From: Corynebacterium sp. BD556
GTDB lineage: Bacteria; Actinomycetota; Actinomycetes; Mycobacteriales; Mycobacteriaceae
Assembly (NCBI RefSeq): GCF_038452275.1
Contig: NZ_CP141643.1
Span: 2,170,001 to 2,234,000 of the forward strand
DNA: 64,000 nt
Direction: 5' to 3'
A program made the position numbers and the translations under genes. Under the pieces are notes generated by a model, which ran no database searches, was not told the DNA's origin, and saw nothing but the letters and a program-made list of their open reading frames with translations. This document shows positions 1 through 8,220 of the stretch, piece by piece; the first letter of the stretch is position 1, and every line of letters begins with the position of its first letter.

Positions 1-645
1 ACGGCCTCGATGTACGAGCCGGACGAGGACTTCACGGTGGGCGAGGACAGTGTGGTCAATCCGAGCAGCCCGTATTCGGCGTCGAAATGGATGCTTGAAC
101 GGGTGCTTTCCGACGCAGCCGCGACCGGCCGTATCCGCGCCATCGCCCTGCGTTACTTCAACCCGATCGGCGCCGATCCGCAGCTGCGCACAGGGCTGCA
201 AAACCCGGCCCCCACCCACGCGCTGGGCAAAATGATCATCGCGCACGACAACGACGAAGCCTTCCCCGTCACCGGCGTGGATTGGCCTACCCGCGACGGC
301 TCCGGCTTGCGTGACTACATCCACGTGTGGGATTTAGCCCGCGCGCACGTGGCCGCTTTGCAGGCGGATCTCGCCGACTACGAGGTGATCAACCTGGGCA
401 CGGGCAACGGCACCACTGTGTTCGAGTTGGCGCAGGCCCTCAGCGAGGTCACCGGCACCCAGCTTAAGGTTCAAAACGCTCCGCGGCGCGACGGTGACGT
501 CGTCGGTTGCGCGGCGCGCATCGACAAAGCGCGCCGCGTGCTCGGCTGGGAGCCGGAGTTCACCCTCGCCGAAGGGGTGCGCCACTCACTTGATTGGGCG
601 GAGAAATTGCCAGCCGTCCTAGAGCGCGAGGAAAAACTGAAGTGA
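1..645 (+). CDS. galE: UDP-glucose 4-epimerase, C-terminal part (cut by window edge)
   Basis: Interconverts UDP-glucose and UDP-galactose in the cytoplasm, feeding cell-wall galactan and sugar use. The frame is open at base 1, so the NAD-binding N-terminus lies outside the window. The extended-SDR catalytic pair YxxxK is visible (Tyr codon at 73, Lys codon at 85), followed by the ALRYFNPIGA segment and the RDYIHVWDLARAHVAAL segment typical of GalE. The last bases form GTGA, shared with the start of the next gene, so the two are probably translationally coupled. Assignment to GalE rather than another sugar epimerase rests on these motifs. Confidence 0.9.
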   Translation, partial: TASMYEPDEDFTVGEDSVVNPSSPYSASKWMLERVLSDAAATGRIRAIALRYFNPIGADPQLRTGLQNPAPTHALGKMIIAHDNDEAFPVTGVDWPTRDGSGLRDYIHVWDLARAHVAALQADLADYEVINLGTGNGTTVFELAQALSEVTGTQLKVQNAPRRDGDVVGCAARIDKARRVLGWEPEFTLAEGVRHSLDWAEKLPAVLEREEKLK

Positions 646-902
646 GCCCCGCTGAGCGGGCATCGAAGCCGCGCCGCAAAACCGGCAAGCCGGCCAGCGA
701 GGACCCAGCGTTGATCGCGCTGGGTGAAAAAATCGCCCAAACACGCCGCGATGCCGGGCGCCTCCAACAGGAGGTAGCCTCGGCCGCCGGGGTGTCGCGC
801 TCGACACTGCATACCATCGAACATGGCGGGGCGGGTGTGCGCTGGGAAAAGGTTGTGGCCGTGGCGCAGGCTTTAGGTCTGCGGCCGACCTTCGAACCCT
901 AG
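642..902 (+). CDS. small XRE-family helix-turn-helix regulator
   Basis: An 86-residue DNA-binding protein. Residues about 28-80 form one XRE/Cro-type helix-turn-helix (LQQEVASAAGVSRSTLHTIE), with a basic N-terminal tail and no other domain. The GTG start at 642 overlaps the galE stop (GTGA), which favours this start and coupling to galE. Its stop (TAG, 900-902) shares a CTAG tetranucleotide with the stop of the opposing gene. Its target is unknown; the position suggests control of galE or of itself. It could also be an antitoxin-like HTH protein, but no toxin gene is next to it. Confidence 0.8.
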   Translation: MSPAERASKPRRKTGKPASEDPALIALGEKIAQTRRDAGRLQQEVASAAGVSRSTLHTIEHGGAGVRWEKVVAVAQALGLRPTFEP

Positions 903-1174
903 TTGTCTTCTTTCCGGCCTCTTTCTTGCCGCCGGCGTTTTTCTTCCTCTGCTCGGCGTTGCGCTTCTTCCCGGGCGCGGCGCTCTTTGAAGCGCTGCTT
1001 CTCGATGTTCCACAGAAACTCCTCGTCATCATCCGGGCCCTTGATGGCTGGTTTGTCCGACTGCTTGGGGGTAGCGTGGCGAGCTTTGCTGCCCGGGCCG
1101 AAGGCGCGCCACATCAGGTAGGCGGCGAGGATGAACAGAGCCAGCAGAAGAATTCTTCCCATGCCCTCCAACAT
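899..1174 (-). CDS. small membrane-anchored protein with charged coiled-coil tail
   Basis: Function not recognised. The protein has one N-terminal membrane segment (RILLLALFILAAYLMW) followed by a cytoplasmic tail made almost entirely of Glu, Arg and Lys, probably a coiled coil. Start choice is uncertain: ATG codons lie at 1189, 1174 and 1162, and a GGAGG stands only two bases before the 1162 ATG. With 1174 the protein has 91 residues. It is transcribed away from the DUF4229 gene, and its stop overlaps the XRE gene stop in a CTAG. Confidence 0.6.
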   Translation of the reverse strand: MLEGMGRILLLALFILAAYLMWRAFGPGSKARHATPKQSDKPAIKGPDDDEEFLWNIEKQRFKERRAREEAQRRAEEEKRRRQERGRKEDN

Positions 1175-1207
1175 ACTGCGCGGTGCCATTAAGTAGGGTG
1201 AGCAGAT

Positions 1208-1534
1208 GTGACTGAGCAGTATTCTTCCCACACGTCCGCCCCCGAAGTCGACCCGGAGGCGCGTTCGCGGGCGAACAAAGCCGCGGCAATCTACGGGCTA
1301 TACCGTCTAGTTTTGTTCATTGCGTTGACGGTGGTCATTCAGGTGCTTGCATTTCTCATCGGCGCCCCTGTGCCCCTGATCATGTCTGCGCTGCTCGCCC
1401 TCATCGTGGCTTTTCCGCTGTCAATGATCCTGTTTACCCGGCGGCGCTTGGAAGCAAATGCGGCGATCGCGCACTGGAAGAAGCAAAGAGATGCCCGCAA
1501 AGAGTGGATCAGCCGGGAGCTTTCCGAGCGCTAA
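1208..1534 (+). CDS. DUF4229-like small membrane protein
   Basis: A 108-residue protein with two hydrophobic helices (about residues 29-50 and 53-73) and a charged C-terminal tail (WKKQRDARKEW). This layout matches the DUF4229 family, which has no known function. The start is GTG at 1208. A TAGGGT hexamer (1194-1199) ends eight bases before it and no good ribosome-binding site is present, so the mRNA may be leaderless. The stop TAA overlaps the menA stop on the other strand (CTAA, 1531-1534). Confidence 0.7.
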   Translation: MTEQYSSHTSAPEVDPEARSRANKAAAIYGLYRLVLFIALTVVIQVLAFLIGAPVPLIMSALLALIVAFPLSMILFTRRRLEANAAIAHWKKQRDARKEWISRELSER

Positions 1535-2457
1535 ACAGCGGTGTAAGGCACCGGCGTGTTCAGGTCCCACCAACCCCACCCCAAACCGACCGCGGTGATC
1601 AACGACCAGGCCAGCATCGCCTTGCCGTTGGCGCCCAGCACCGGGATCAGCTCCGCGCCTTGGGCACCACGACGAACCTTCATGATTGAGGCCAACGCCA
1701 GCGGCAGCGGAGCCAGGGCAAATAGGGTGGGCAGGTAACTAAAAGACAGCAGCAGGGACACAGCGAACGGCGCCATGGTCAAGATGGTAAAGACACGGCG
1801 GGAGCGTTCGTCGCCAAGTCTGACTGCGAGCGTGTGCTTGCCGCTGGCCTGGTCGGTGGAGATATCGCGGATGTTGTTGACCAGGTTCACCGAAGCCGAT
1901 ATCGCACCCACCGCGACGGCACACAACAGGCCCGTGACCGTGACGAAACCCGCCTGGGTGTACTCAGTGCCCAACACCGCAACCAAGCCAAAAAAAATGA
2001 ACACCGCCACCTCACCCAAGCCGGAGTAGCCGTAAGGCTTCGTGCCTCCGGTGTAGAACCATGCCGCCGCGATGCACAGTGCCCCGACGAGCACGAGCCA
2101 CACCGCGCCCGCCTCCACCGACAGGATCAAACCGAACACACCTGCCACCGCGAAGGAGACAAAGGCGGCGAGCTTGACCTGTTCCGGGCGCGCCAGCTTC
2201 GAACCGGTCAAACGAGTCGGCCCCGTGCGGTCATCATCGGTTCCCCGGATGCCGTCGGAGTAGTCGTTGGCGTAGTTCACACCGACGATGAGCGCCCACG
2301 CCACGATCAAGGCGAGAAATGCCCGGCCCAGATGGGCGCCACCCAGCGCGGCGGCTGCCCCAGTCCCCACGATGACCGGTGCGAAGGCGTTCGGCCAGGT
2401 GTGCGGGCGGGCGGCCTCGAACCAATCTTTGGGGGTGGCTGTGTATTCCTGGGTCAT
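1531..2457 (-). CDS. menA: 1,4-dihydroxy-2-naphthoate polyprenyltransferase MenA
   Basis: A membrane prenyltransferase that attaches the polyprenyl tail to 1,4-dihydroxy-2-naphthoate, giving demethylmenaquinone. The protein has 308 residues and about eight hydrophobic helices. The UbiA-family first aspartate motif appears as NDYSDGIRGTDDDR, and a second conserved region as NNIRDISTDQASGK. The ATG at 2457 is chosen because it places the conserved PHTWPNAFAPVIVG segment near the N-terminus; the open frame continues 63 codons upstream, but that extension would overlap the promoter region of the divergent gene. Acts with MenE, MenB, MenC, MenD and MenG encoded nearby. Confidence 0.93.
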   Translation of the reverse strand: MTQEYTATPKDWFEAARPHTWPNAFAPVIVGTGAAAALGGAHLGRAFLALIVAWALIVGVNYANDYSDGIRGTDDDRTGPTRLTGSKLARPEQVKLAAFVSFAVAGVFGLILSVEAGAVWLVLVGALCIAAAWFYTGGTKPYGYSGLGEVAVFIFFGLVAVLGTEYTQAGFVTVTGLLCAVAVGAISASVNLVNNIRDISTDQASGKHTLAVRLGDERSRRVFTILTMAPFAVSLLLSFSYLPTLFALAPLPLALASIMKVRRGAQGAELIPVLGANGKAMLAWSLITAVGLGWGWWDLNTPVPYTAV

Positions 2458-2516
2458 GGCTCCATCATGCCCGCTAAGTCGCTTGTGGGCGAGTTTCATC
2501 GCTAAAGTAAGCGGGC

Positions 2517-3362
2517 ATGTGGTTCGACTATGCTGCGCGTCAGGCGCTGAATTCGGTGGGTGCTTTCGTCCGTGCTCCCCGGCTTCGCATTGCGGCGCGG
2601 CGCTCGGCGCACGACTTCCCGTTGCGCGGCGGCACGGTGGTGTCATTGACCACCCACGGCAAAAGGCTCAAATCCGCAGTGGTGTCCATTTCCTCGCTGC
2701 TGGTGGGCACCCGCCGGGCCCCAGTCCACCTGTGGCTCGATCCCGAGGATTACGACGGGCCCTGGCCGCGCGGTCTGCATACGTTGATTGAACGGGGTTT
2801 GCAGGTGCACCGCTCCGACGGAAAATACGGCCCGCACACGAAGTACTACGGCACGTTCCAGCGCTACGCGGGCACGGGCACGCGCGTGGTCACCATCGAC
2901 GATGACATGATTTATCCGCGTTGGTTTTTGGAAAAGCTGCTTAACTCCTCCGACGCGGATCCGGGGTGCGTGGTGGCTTACCGGGCGCACGAGATCACGC
3001 TAAACGACGGCCACATGGCCCCTTACCGTCAGTGGCGTCCAGTACTGGACAACGAACCTTCGCACCGCCACTTCGCCACGGGGGTGTCGGGGGTCGCCTA
3101 CCCGCCGTCAATGGTTGACTACGTGGCCGCCCAGGGCACAAAGTTTTTGGATCACGCCCCCCACGCTGATGACGTGTGGTTAAACATGTGCGCCCTGCGC
3201 TCGGGCCACCCTGTGCGCCAAGTGTTTCCGCACCCGCGAGAGTTCTCTTTGGTCCCGGGGTCTCAGTCGGTGGCGCTGGTTCGCGGCAATCTGCGCGGCG
3301 GCAACGACGAACAGATCGCGTTGACGTACACCGATGACGACGAGCGACTGTTGCGTGCCTGA
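2517..3362 (+). CDS. putative glycosyltransferase with DDD motif
   Basis: A 281-residue soluble protein resembling GT-A-fold glycosyltransferases. Near the N-terminus is VVSLTTHGKRL, and a likely metal and nucleotide-sugar binding motif TIDDDMIYP follows near residue 130. A conserved HADDVW segment lies further on. No signal peptide or membrane span is seen. The substrate is unknown; cell-wall or glycolipid sugar transfer is plausible. A TAAAGT hexamer (2503-2508) ends eight bases before the ATG without a Shine-Dalgarno sequence, suggesting a leaderless transcript divergent from menA. Confidence 0.65.
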   Translation: MWFDYAARQALNSVGAFVRAPRLRIAARRSAHDFPLRGGTVVSLTTHGKRLKSAVVSISSLLVGTRRAPVHLWLDPEDYDGPWPRGLHTLIERGLQVHRSDGKYGPHTKYYGTFQRYAGTGTRVVTIDDDMIYPRWFLEKLLNSSDADPGCVVAYRAHEITLNDGHMAPYRQWRPVLDNEPSHRHFATGVSGVAYPPSMVDYVAAQGTKFLDHAPHADDVWLNMCALRSGHPVRQVFPHPREFSLVPGSQSVALVRGNLRGGNDEQIALTYTDDDERLLRA

Positions 3363-3418
3363 AGGTGGCGCGGGCATCGTCGGCGCTGGGCCCAACGGGC
3401 CGGCCGGGGTGTGGGTGG

Positions 3419-4549
3419 TTAGCGAAATAATTCGCGCACAGCGGCGCGGTCGACCTTCCCCGGCCCCAGAAGCGGCAACGCCGCCACAGGCATAATCTCC
3501 TTCGGAACTTGCCACCGCGGCAGATCATCCAGCACGGACAAAATGTCAGCCCTGCTTGCCGAGCCCGTATATGCCGCGCAGATACGCTGCCCAAAACGCT
3601 CATCATCCACACCAACCACGCTCGCGGCTGTCACACCCTCTATGCCCAGCAGGATGTTTTCCAAAACCTCCGGGTGCAGCTTCATCCCGCCCGAGACGAT
3701 CACGTTGTCGATACGGCCATGGACGGTCAGCGTGGCGTCGGCAAGCGAGCCCGCGTCTGAGGTGGCAAACCAGCCAGGTTCAGGAAAAGCCTCCCCGCTC
3801 GGTGCATTGCGGTAACCACGGGCAACCATTGGACCACCCAAGTAAATCCGGCCATTTTTCACCCGAACCGACGCCCCCGCAATCGGCCTGCCAGCGTAGA
3901 CACACCCACCGGAAGTTTCCGACGACCCATACGTAGTCACCACGTTGATACGCAGTTTGGACGCCGACTTTAAAAGCTGCGGATTCGTCGCCGCTCCCCC
4001 CACCAGCACCGCACTAAAAGTCCGCAGGGCCTCGATACCGTCCAACGTCGACATCGCCTTGCTTAACTGCAAAGGAGTCAACGCTGTATAGGTGCGATCG
4101 CCCGTTGCCGCCAACGTGTAGGACTTGGCAGCAAACTGCGCCACACTAAATCCGCGACTCAAGTCAACGAACTCCGGCTCCACACCCGCAACCATGCTGC
4201 GCACCAGCACCTGAATCCCCGCGATAAACGCCGCCGGCATGGACAAAAGCCACTGCCCCTCGCCACCTAAAACCTGGTGAGTCGCATCCGCACTCGAAAT
4301 CAGATTCCTCGCACTTAGCAAAGCTCCCTTCGGCACTCCCGTCGACCCTGAGGTAGCCACCACCAAAGCAATATCTTCATCAATCGGCTCGCCCACCAGC
4401 TGGGTATTGCGAAGCAGGCTCAACCTCGTCGGATCATTGGTGGGCACCGGAAGCAGCGCACGCCGCCCCGTCAACGCCTGTTCAAGAGCAGGCATAATGG
4501 CCAAAGGATCAGCAGGGTCAACAGGCAAAATCTCCAACAATTTGGACAC
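3419..4549 (-). CDS. menE: o-succinylbenzoate-CoA ligase MenE
   Basis: An AMP-forming ligase that activates o-succinylbenzoate to its CoA thioester, the step before MenB. The 376-residue protein has the adenylation P-loop motif (ATSGSTGVPKGA), the TYGSSETSGG acid-recognition segment and the hinge region GRIDNVIVSGGMKLHPEVLE with the C-terminal lysine near PGKVDR. It is shorter than typical MenE because the N-terminal lobe is reduced, as is common in this group. The start is GTG at 4549. It lies downstream of menB on the same strand, about 170 bases away. Confidence 0.92.
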   Translation of the reverse strand: MSKLLEILPVDPADPLAIMPALEQALTGRRALLPVPTNDPTRLSLLRNTQLVGEPIDEDIALVVATSGSTGVPKGALLSARNLISSADATHQVLGGEGQWLLSMPAAFIAGIQVLVRSMVAGVEPEFVDLSRGFSVAQFAAKSYTLAATGDRTYTALTPLQLSKAMSTLDGIEALRTFSAVLVGGAATNPQLLKSASKLRINVVTTYGSSETSGGCVYAGRPIAGASVRVKNGRIYLGGPMVARGYRNAPSGEAFPEPGWFATSDAGSLADATLTVHGRIDNVIVSGGMKLHPEVLENILLGIEGVTAASVVGVDDERFGQRICAAYTGSASRADILSVLDDLPRWQVPKEIMPVAALPLLGPGKVDRAAVRELFR

Positions 4550-4600
4550 AAGCCCTCAGCGTAGTCGGTGCGCAATCACCCGCCGGTAGAGGTCCGCGCA

Positions 4601-4642
4601 ACTTCGCCACCTGCGCGGCAAGGTGAGAGCTGGTGGCGAAGT
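4601..4642. repeat. 11-bp perfect inverted repeat in the menB-menE spacer
   Basis: ACTTCGCCACC (4601-4611) is the exact reverse complement of GGTGGCGAAGT (4632-4642), with a 20-base loop. There is no T-run on either side, so a simple intrinsic terminator is unlikely. It may be an RNA stem in the menB-menE transcript or an operator. The rest of the 4550-4721 spacer holds nothing else recognised. Confidence 0.6.
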
Positions 4643-4721
4643 GGGGTGGGTTGGCGCAGCGAAATGTGGCTCTAAAGGGCCCCGGTGAGCCCACGACCCC
4701 CGACCACGAAGTTTCGGCTTT

Positions 4722-5648
4722 TCAGTAGTAGTAGGGGAAAGGCTCCCAGTTGGGTTCGCGTTTTTGGAGAAATGAGTCGCGGCCTTCGACGGCTTCGTCG
4801 GTCATGTAGGCCAAGCGGGTGGCCTCACCGGCGAAGACCTGTTGGCCCATTAGCCCGTCATCGGTGAGGTTGAAGGCGAATTTGAGCATCCTTTGGGCGG
4901 TGGGGGATTTGGTGTTGATTTCGCGGGCAGCGGCGATGGCTTCTTCCTCCACAGAGCCGTGGTCGGCGACGATGTTGACCGCCCCCATGCGCTGCATCTC
5001 CTCGGCGGTGTAGGTGCGGCCGAGGAAGAAGATTTCGCGGGCGAATTTCTGCCCGACCATTTTCGCCAGATAGGCGGAGCCGTAGCCGGCGTCGAAGGAG
5101 CCAACATCAGCGTCGGTCTGTTTGAAGCGGGCTTCCTGGCGTGAGGCGATGGTGAGGTCGCACACCACGTGGAGGGAGTGCCCGCCGCCGGCGGCCCAGC
5201 CGTTGACCACTGCGATGACCACCTTCGGCATGGTGCGGATGAGGCGTTGCACTTCGAGGATGTGGAGGCGTCCCCCTTCGGCTTTGACGCGGGCTTCGTC
5301 GACGTCGCCGGCGTCGGTGGCGTACTGGTAGCCGGAGCGGCCGCGGATGCGCTGGTCGCCGCCGGAGCAAAAAGCCCAGCCGCCGTCTTTGGGGCTTGGT
5401 CCGTTGCCGGTGAGCAGCACTGTTCCGATTGTGGGGTCGCGGCGGGCGTCGTCAAGCGCGCGGTAGAGCTCGTCGACCGTGTGGGGGCGGAAAGCGTTGC
5501 GCACTTCGGGCCTGTTGAAGGCGATGCGGGCGATGCCGTTGGTGCGGCCGCCGCCGTTGTGGCGGTGGTAGGTGATGTCGGTGAAGTCGAAGCCTGCGAC
5601 TTCGTCCCATTGGGTGGGGTCGAAGGGTTGCTGGGTGCTGTAGGTCAT
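4722..5648 (-). CDS. menB: 1,4-dihydroxy-2-naphthoyl-CoA synthase MenB
   Basis: A crotonase-fold enzyme that cyclises o-succinylbenzoyl-CoA to 1,4-dihydroxy-2-naphthoyl-CoA. It has 308 residues. Oxyanion-hole and active-site segments are visible: FCSGGDQRIRG, VVNGWAAGGGHSLHVVCDL and DVGSFDAGYGSAYLAK (the MenB-typical Asp). The C-terminus ends NWEPFPYYY, as in other MenB proteins. ATG 5648 is chosen because a GGAT lies about eight bases upstream; an ATG at 5657 is possible. The upstream spacer contains a DtxR-like box that might also influence this gene. Confidence 0.94.
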   Translation of the reverse strand: MTYSTQQPFDPTQWDEVAGFDFTDITYHRHNGGGRTNGIARIAFNRPEVRNAFRPHTVDELYRALDDARRDPTIGTVLLTGNGPSPKDGGWAFCSGGDQRIRGRSGYQYATDAGDVDEARVKAEGGRLHILEVQRLIRTMPKVVIAVVNGWAAGGGHSLHVVCDLTIASRQEARFKQTDADVGSFDAGYGSAYLAKMVGQKFAREIFFLGRTYTAEEMQRMGAVNIVADHGSVEEEAIAAAREINTKSPTAQRMLKFAFNLTDDGLMGQQVFAGEATRLAYMTDEAVEGRDSFLQKREPNWEPFPYYY

Positions 5649-5703
5649 GCGGTTCATCCTACGTGTCGCCAATTTCACAACAGAAGTGTAAAGAAAATCC
5701 AAG

Positions 5704-5722
5704 TTAGGTATTGCTTACCTCA
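5704..5722 (+). promoter_or_regulatory. probable DtxR iron-dependent repressor box before feoA
   Basis: TTAGGTATTGCTTACCTCA matches the corynebacterial DtxR consensus TTAGGTTAGCCTAACCTAA at 13 of 19 positions, with both half-sites (TTAGGT and TACCT) preserved. It lies 24 bases before the feoA ATG and overlaps a possible -35 (TTGCTT, 5711-5716) with a possible -10 (TTATTC, 5734-5739). This is the expected place for iron-dependent repression of ferrous iron uptake. Confidence 0.75.
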
Positions 5723-5746
5723 GACACTTAGGCTTATTCTTCATCT

Positions 5747-6007
5747 ATGAGTTTGATCAGCGCCTTCCGCGCCGCGAAAAAAACAGCGCCTTCGCTTTTT
5801 GACGTCCCCGTCGGCACGCAAGCCGTCATCGGTGCGCACAGCGCGTCCGTTGCGGCGTCGCGCCGGTTACGGGAGTTGGGTCTGCGCCCCGGTACTAGCG
5901 TGACGGTCGTGCAAAAAACGTCGGGCGGTGGGCGCGTTGTCCGGGTGGGCAACACCCGCTACGCACTGGGTAGCTCCGCCCTGCGCTCCATCTCCATCGC
6001 CGCTTAA
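5747..6007 (+). CDS. feoA: ferrous iron transport protein FeoA
   Basis: A small cytoplasmic SH3-fold partner of the FeoB ferrous iron transporter. The 86-residue protein shows the FeoA pattern: an SRRLRELGLRPGTSVTVVQK helix-strand segment and the final VVRVGNTRYALGSSALRSI strands. It starts at ATG 5747 with no clear ribosome-binding site and a candidate -10 just upstream, so the transcript may be leaderless. It is first in a feoA-feoB-feoC-like operon, five bases before feoB, and lies behind a DtxR-like box. Confidence 0.92.
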   Translation: MSLISAFRAAKKTAPSLFDVPVGTQAVIGAHSASVAASRRLRELGLRPGTSVTVVQKTSGGGRVVRVGNTRYALGSSALRSISIAA

Positions 6008-6012
6008 CCCTC

Positions 6013-7950
6013 ATGAGTGTGAGCGATTTCGCGGCCGCCCCGTCATGCCGCTGCGAGGATGCGGGCGTCGTTGCGGCCCCGCCAAGTGCCCCGATCCTCG
6101 CTTTAATCGGGGCGCCGAACGCGGGGAAATCCACCCTGTTCAACGCCCTGACGGGCGCCCGGGTGAAGATGGGCAACTGGCCCGGTACCTCCGTGGAAGT
6201 GGCGCGTGGTCTGTGGCGCGCCGGGTTAGATTACGCGGTCATTGACTTTCCGGGCGCCTACTCCCTTGACCCGGTGAGCCCGGACGAGGGGTTGACGCGC
6301 GAGTTGTTGCTGGAGCGCCCCGTCGAGGAGCGCCCCGATCTGGTGCTGGTGGCGGTGGACACAGCCAACATTGCCCGCGGGCTCTACCTTGCGGCGCAGG
6401 TTGCGGAGCTCCCGTACCGCGTTATCGTGGTGCTGACGAAGTCGGATGTTGCCGCCGCGCAGGGCCTGGAGGTCGACGCGGCGGTGCTCTCCCACGAGCT
6501 GGGCCTGCCGGTGGTGCCGGTTGATCCGCGCAAACGTGAGCTGGAGGGGCTGCAGGAGGCTGTCGCAAAGCAGCTCGCGTTGCCGGTGTCCACGCTCCGC
6601 CCGTCCGCCGGCGGGGACGAGCTTGAGCTTGCCGACGCCCGCTTTGCCTGGGTCGACGACGCCGTCGCCGCCGCCACGGTGCGAAACGAGCCGCGCCCCA
6701 CGCTCACCGAGACGGTTGACCGCGTGGTGCTTCATCCCCTCGCAGGCCTCCTGGTTTTCCTCTTCGCCATGTGGTGTGTTTTTCAGATCACTACCACCGT
6801 CGCCGCGCCCCTGCAAGACGGATTGGACGCCCTCTTTGCCGGGCCCGTCTCGGATGCTGCCCGCGCACTTTTGCCCGACGTCAGTTGGTTGCAGGGACTG
6901 GTCGTCGACGGACTCATCGCCGGGGTGGGCATGGTGCTCACCTTCGTGCCCCTGATGGGCTTGATGTTTTTGTGTCTTGCGGTGCTGGAAGACTCCGGCT
7001 ACATGGCCCGCGCCGCTGTGGTTGCTGACCGTTTGATGCGCGCGATTGGCCTGCCGGGCAAGGCGTTTATCCCGCTCATCGTGGGTTTCGGCTGCAACGT
7101 GCCGGCTATCTCCGCTACCCGCGTGCTGGCAGAGGAGCGCCAGCGCCGCATGACCGCGCTGCTCGTGCCCTTCACGTCCTGCTCGGCGCGCCTGACCGTT
7201 TACGTGATGCTGGCGGCCACGTTCTTCCCAGGCCAGGCGGGCACAGTCGTGTTCGCCATGTACGTCATTTCCATCGTGCTGGTTGTTCTTGCTGGGCTGG
7301 CCATGCATAAGTTGCTGTGGCGCACGATGGGTTCAGACCCGCTGGTCATCGATCTGCCCAGTTACCAGTGGCCGGTGCCGCGGATCACCTTGATGGTGAT
7401 GTGGCAGCGTCTGCGCGGATTCCTCGAAACCGCCGGCAAGATCATCGTCGCCACTGTTGTGGTGGTGTGGGCGCTGCAATCCACCCCGGCACACTCGGGT
7501 GAGAGCTTCGGGGATATCGCCCCCGAGGACTCCGTCTACAGCGCGGTCTCCGGCGCGCTGGCGCCGGTGTTCGAGCCTGCCGGTTTCGGCTCGTGGTCGC
7601 TTACCGGCCCGCTCATTACCGGGTTCGTGGCCAAGGAGGCCGTGATCTCCAGTTGGGCGCAGACCTACTCGCTTGAGGACCCTTCGGACTCAGCGCCCGA
7701 GGAGCAGGGCCGTTCCGCCTTGGCGGAGCGCATCCGCGCCGATTTTGATGCGGCATCTGGCGGCCACGCCGTTGCGGCGGTGTGGGCGTACATGATCTTT
7801 TTGCTTGCCTACACCCCGTGCGTGGCCACTCTCGGGGCGCAGCGCCGCGAGATCGGCCTGAAATGGACCATGTTCGGCTTGGTGGTGCAGATGGGCGCCG
7901 CCTGGGCGCTTTCGGTGGCCACTTTCCAGATTCTCAAGGTGGTGCTGTAG
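6013..7950 (+). CDS. feoB: ferrous iron transporter FeoB
   Basis: A membrane transporter for Fe(II) with a cytoplasmic N-terminal GTPase. The 645-residue protein has G1 GAPNAGKST (residues 33-41), a G2 region GNWPGTSVE, and G3 DFPGAYSLDP. The G4 position reads LTKSD, differing from the more usual NxxD. About ten membrane helices follow, with the Nramp-like gate segments GFGCNVPAISATR and AYTPCVATLGAQRRE containing conserved cysteines. The N-terminal 30 residues include a short Cys pair (CRC). It is followed without a gap by a FeoC-like gene. Confidence 0.95.
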   Translation: MSVSDFAAAPSCRCEDAGVVAAPPSAPILALIGAPNAGKSTLFNALTGARVKMGNWPGTSVEVARGLWRAGLDYAVIDFPGAYSLDPVSPDEGLTRELLLERPVEERPDLVLVAVDTANIARGLYLAAQVAELPYRVIVVLTKSDVAAAQGLEVDAAVLSHELGLPVVPVDPRKRELEGLQEAVAKQLALPVSTLRPSAGGDELELADARFAWVDDAVAAATVRNEPRPTLTETVDRVVLHPLAGLLVFLFAMWCVFQITTTVAAPLQDGLDALFAGPVSDAARALLPDVSWLQGLVVDGLIAGVGMVLTFVPLMGLMFLCLAVLEDSGYMARAAVVADRLMRAIGLPGKAFIPLIVGFGCNVPAISATRVLAEERQRRMTALLVPFTSCSARLTVYVMLAATFFPGQAGTVVFAMYVISIVLVVLAGLAMHKLLWRTMGSDPLVIDLPSYQWPVPRITLMVMWQRLRGFLETAGKIIVATVVVVWALQSTPAHSGESFGDIAPEDSVYSAVSGALAPVFEPAGFGSWSLTGPLITGFVAKEAVISSWAQTYSLEDPSDSAPEEQGRSALAERIRADFDAASGGHAVAAVWAYMIFLLAYTPCVATLGAQRREIGLKWTMFGLVVQMGAAWALSVATFQILKVVL

Positions 7951-8211
7951 ATGGGCCCCATGTCCGCCGTGATGATGCAGATCCGCGCTGGTGCCACCGG
8001 GCGCGCCGATATCGCCCAGCGCACCGGCTTAACCCGCTCCACCGTTGACGCCGTCATTGAGCGCCTTGAGGCGATGGGGCAACTGCGCCGTGAGGGCTTG
8101 AACTCCTCCTGTGCCGCCGGCGGTTGCGGCAGTTGTTCTTCCAACGGGGCGTGTTCGATCCAGCAAGGCCCGGTGGCACTGGTGCTCGGTCGGCGCGAGA
8201 ACCAGAACTAA
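7951..8211 (+). CDS. FeoC-like winged-helix protein with four-cysteine cluster
   Basis: An 86-residue protein whose ATG directly follows the feoB stop. Residues about 6-50 look like a winged helix (DIAQRTGLTRSTVDAVIERLE). A glycine-rich tail carries cysteines at 54, 59, 62 and 68, like the iron-sulfur-binding loop of FeoC proteins. In enterobacteria FeoC helps regulate or stabilise FeoB; the same role is inferred here from position and layout. No enzyme domain is present. FeoC families diverge strongly, so the name is tentative. Confidence 0.75.
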   Translation: MGPMSAVMMQIRAGATGRADIAQRTGLTRSTVDAVIERLEAMGQLRREGLNSSCAAGGCGSCSSNGACSIQQGPVALVLGRRENQN

Positions 8212-8220
8212 CCTGGGGGC

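Noticed and set aside
6226..7308. A 360-codon minus-strand frame in feoB
   Set aside because: His/Gln/Arg-rich low-quality translation, no motifs, fully inside feoB.
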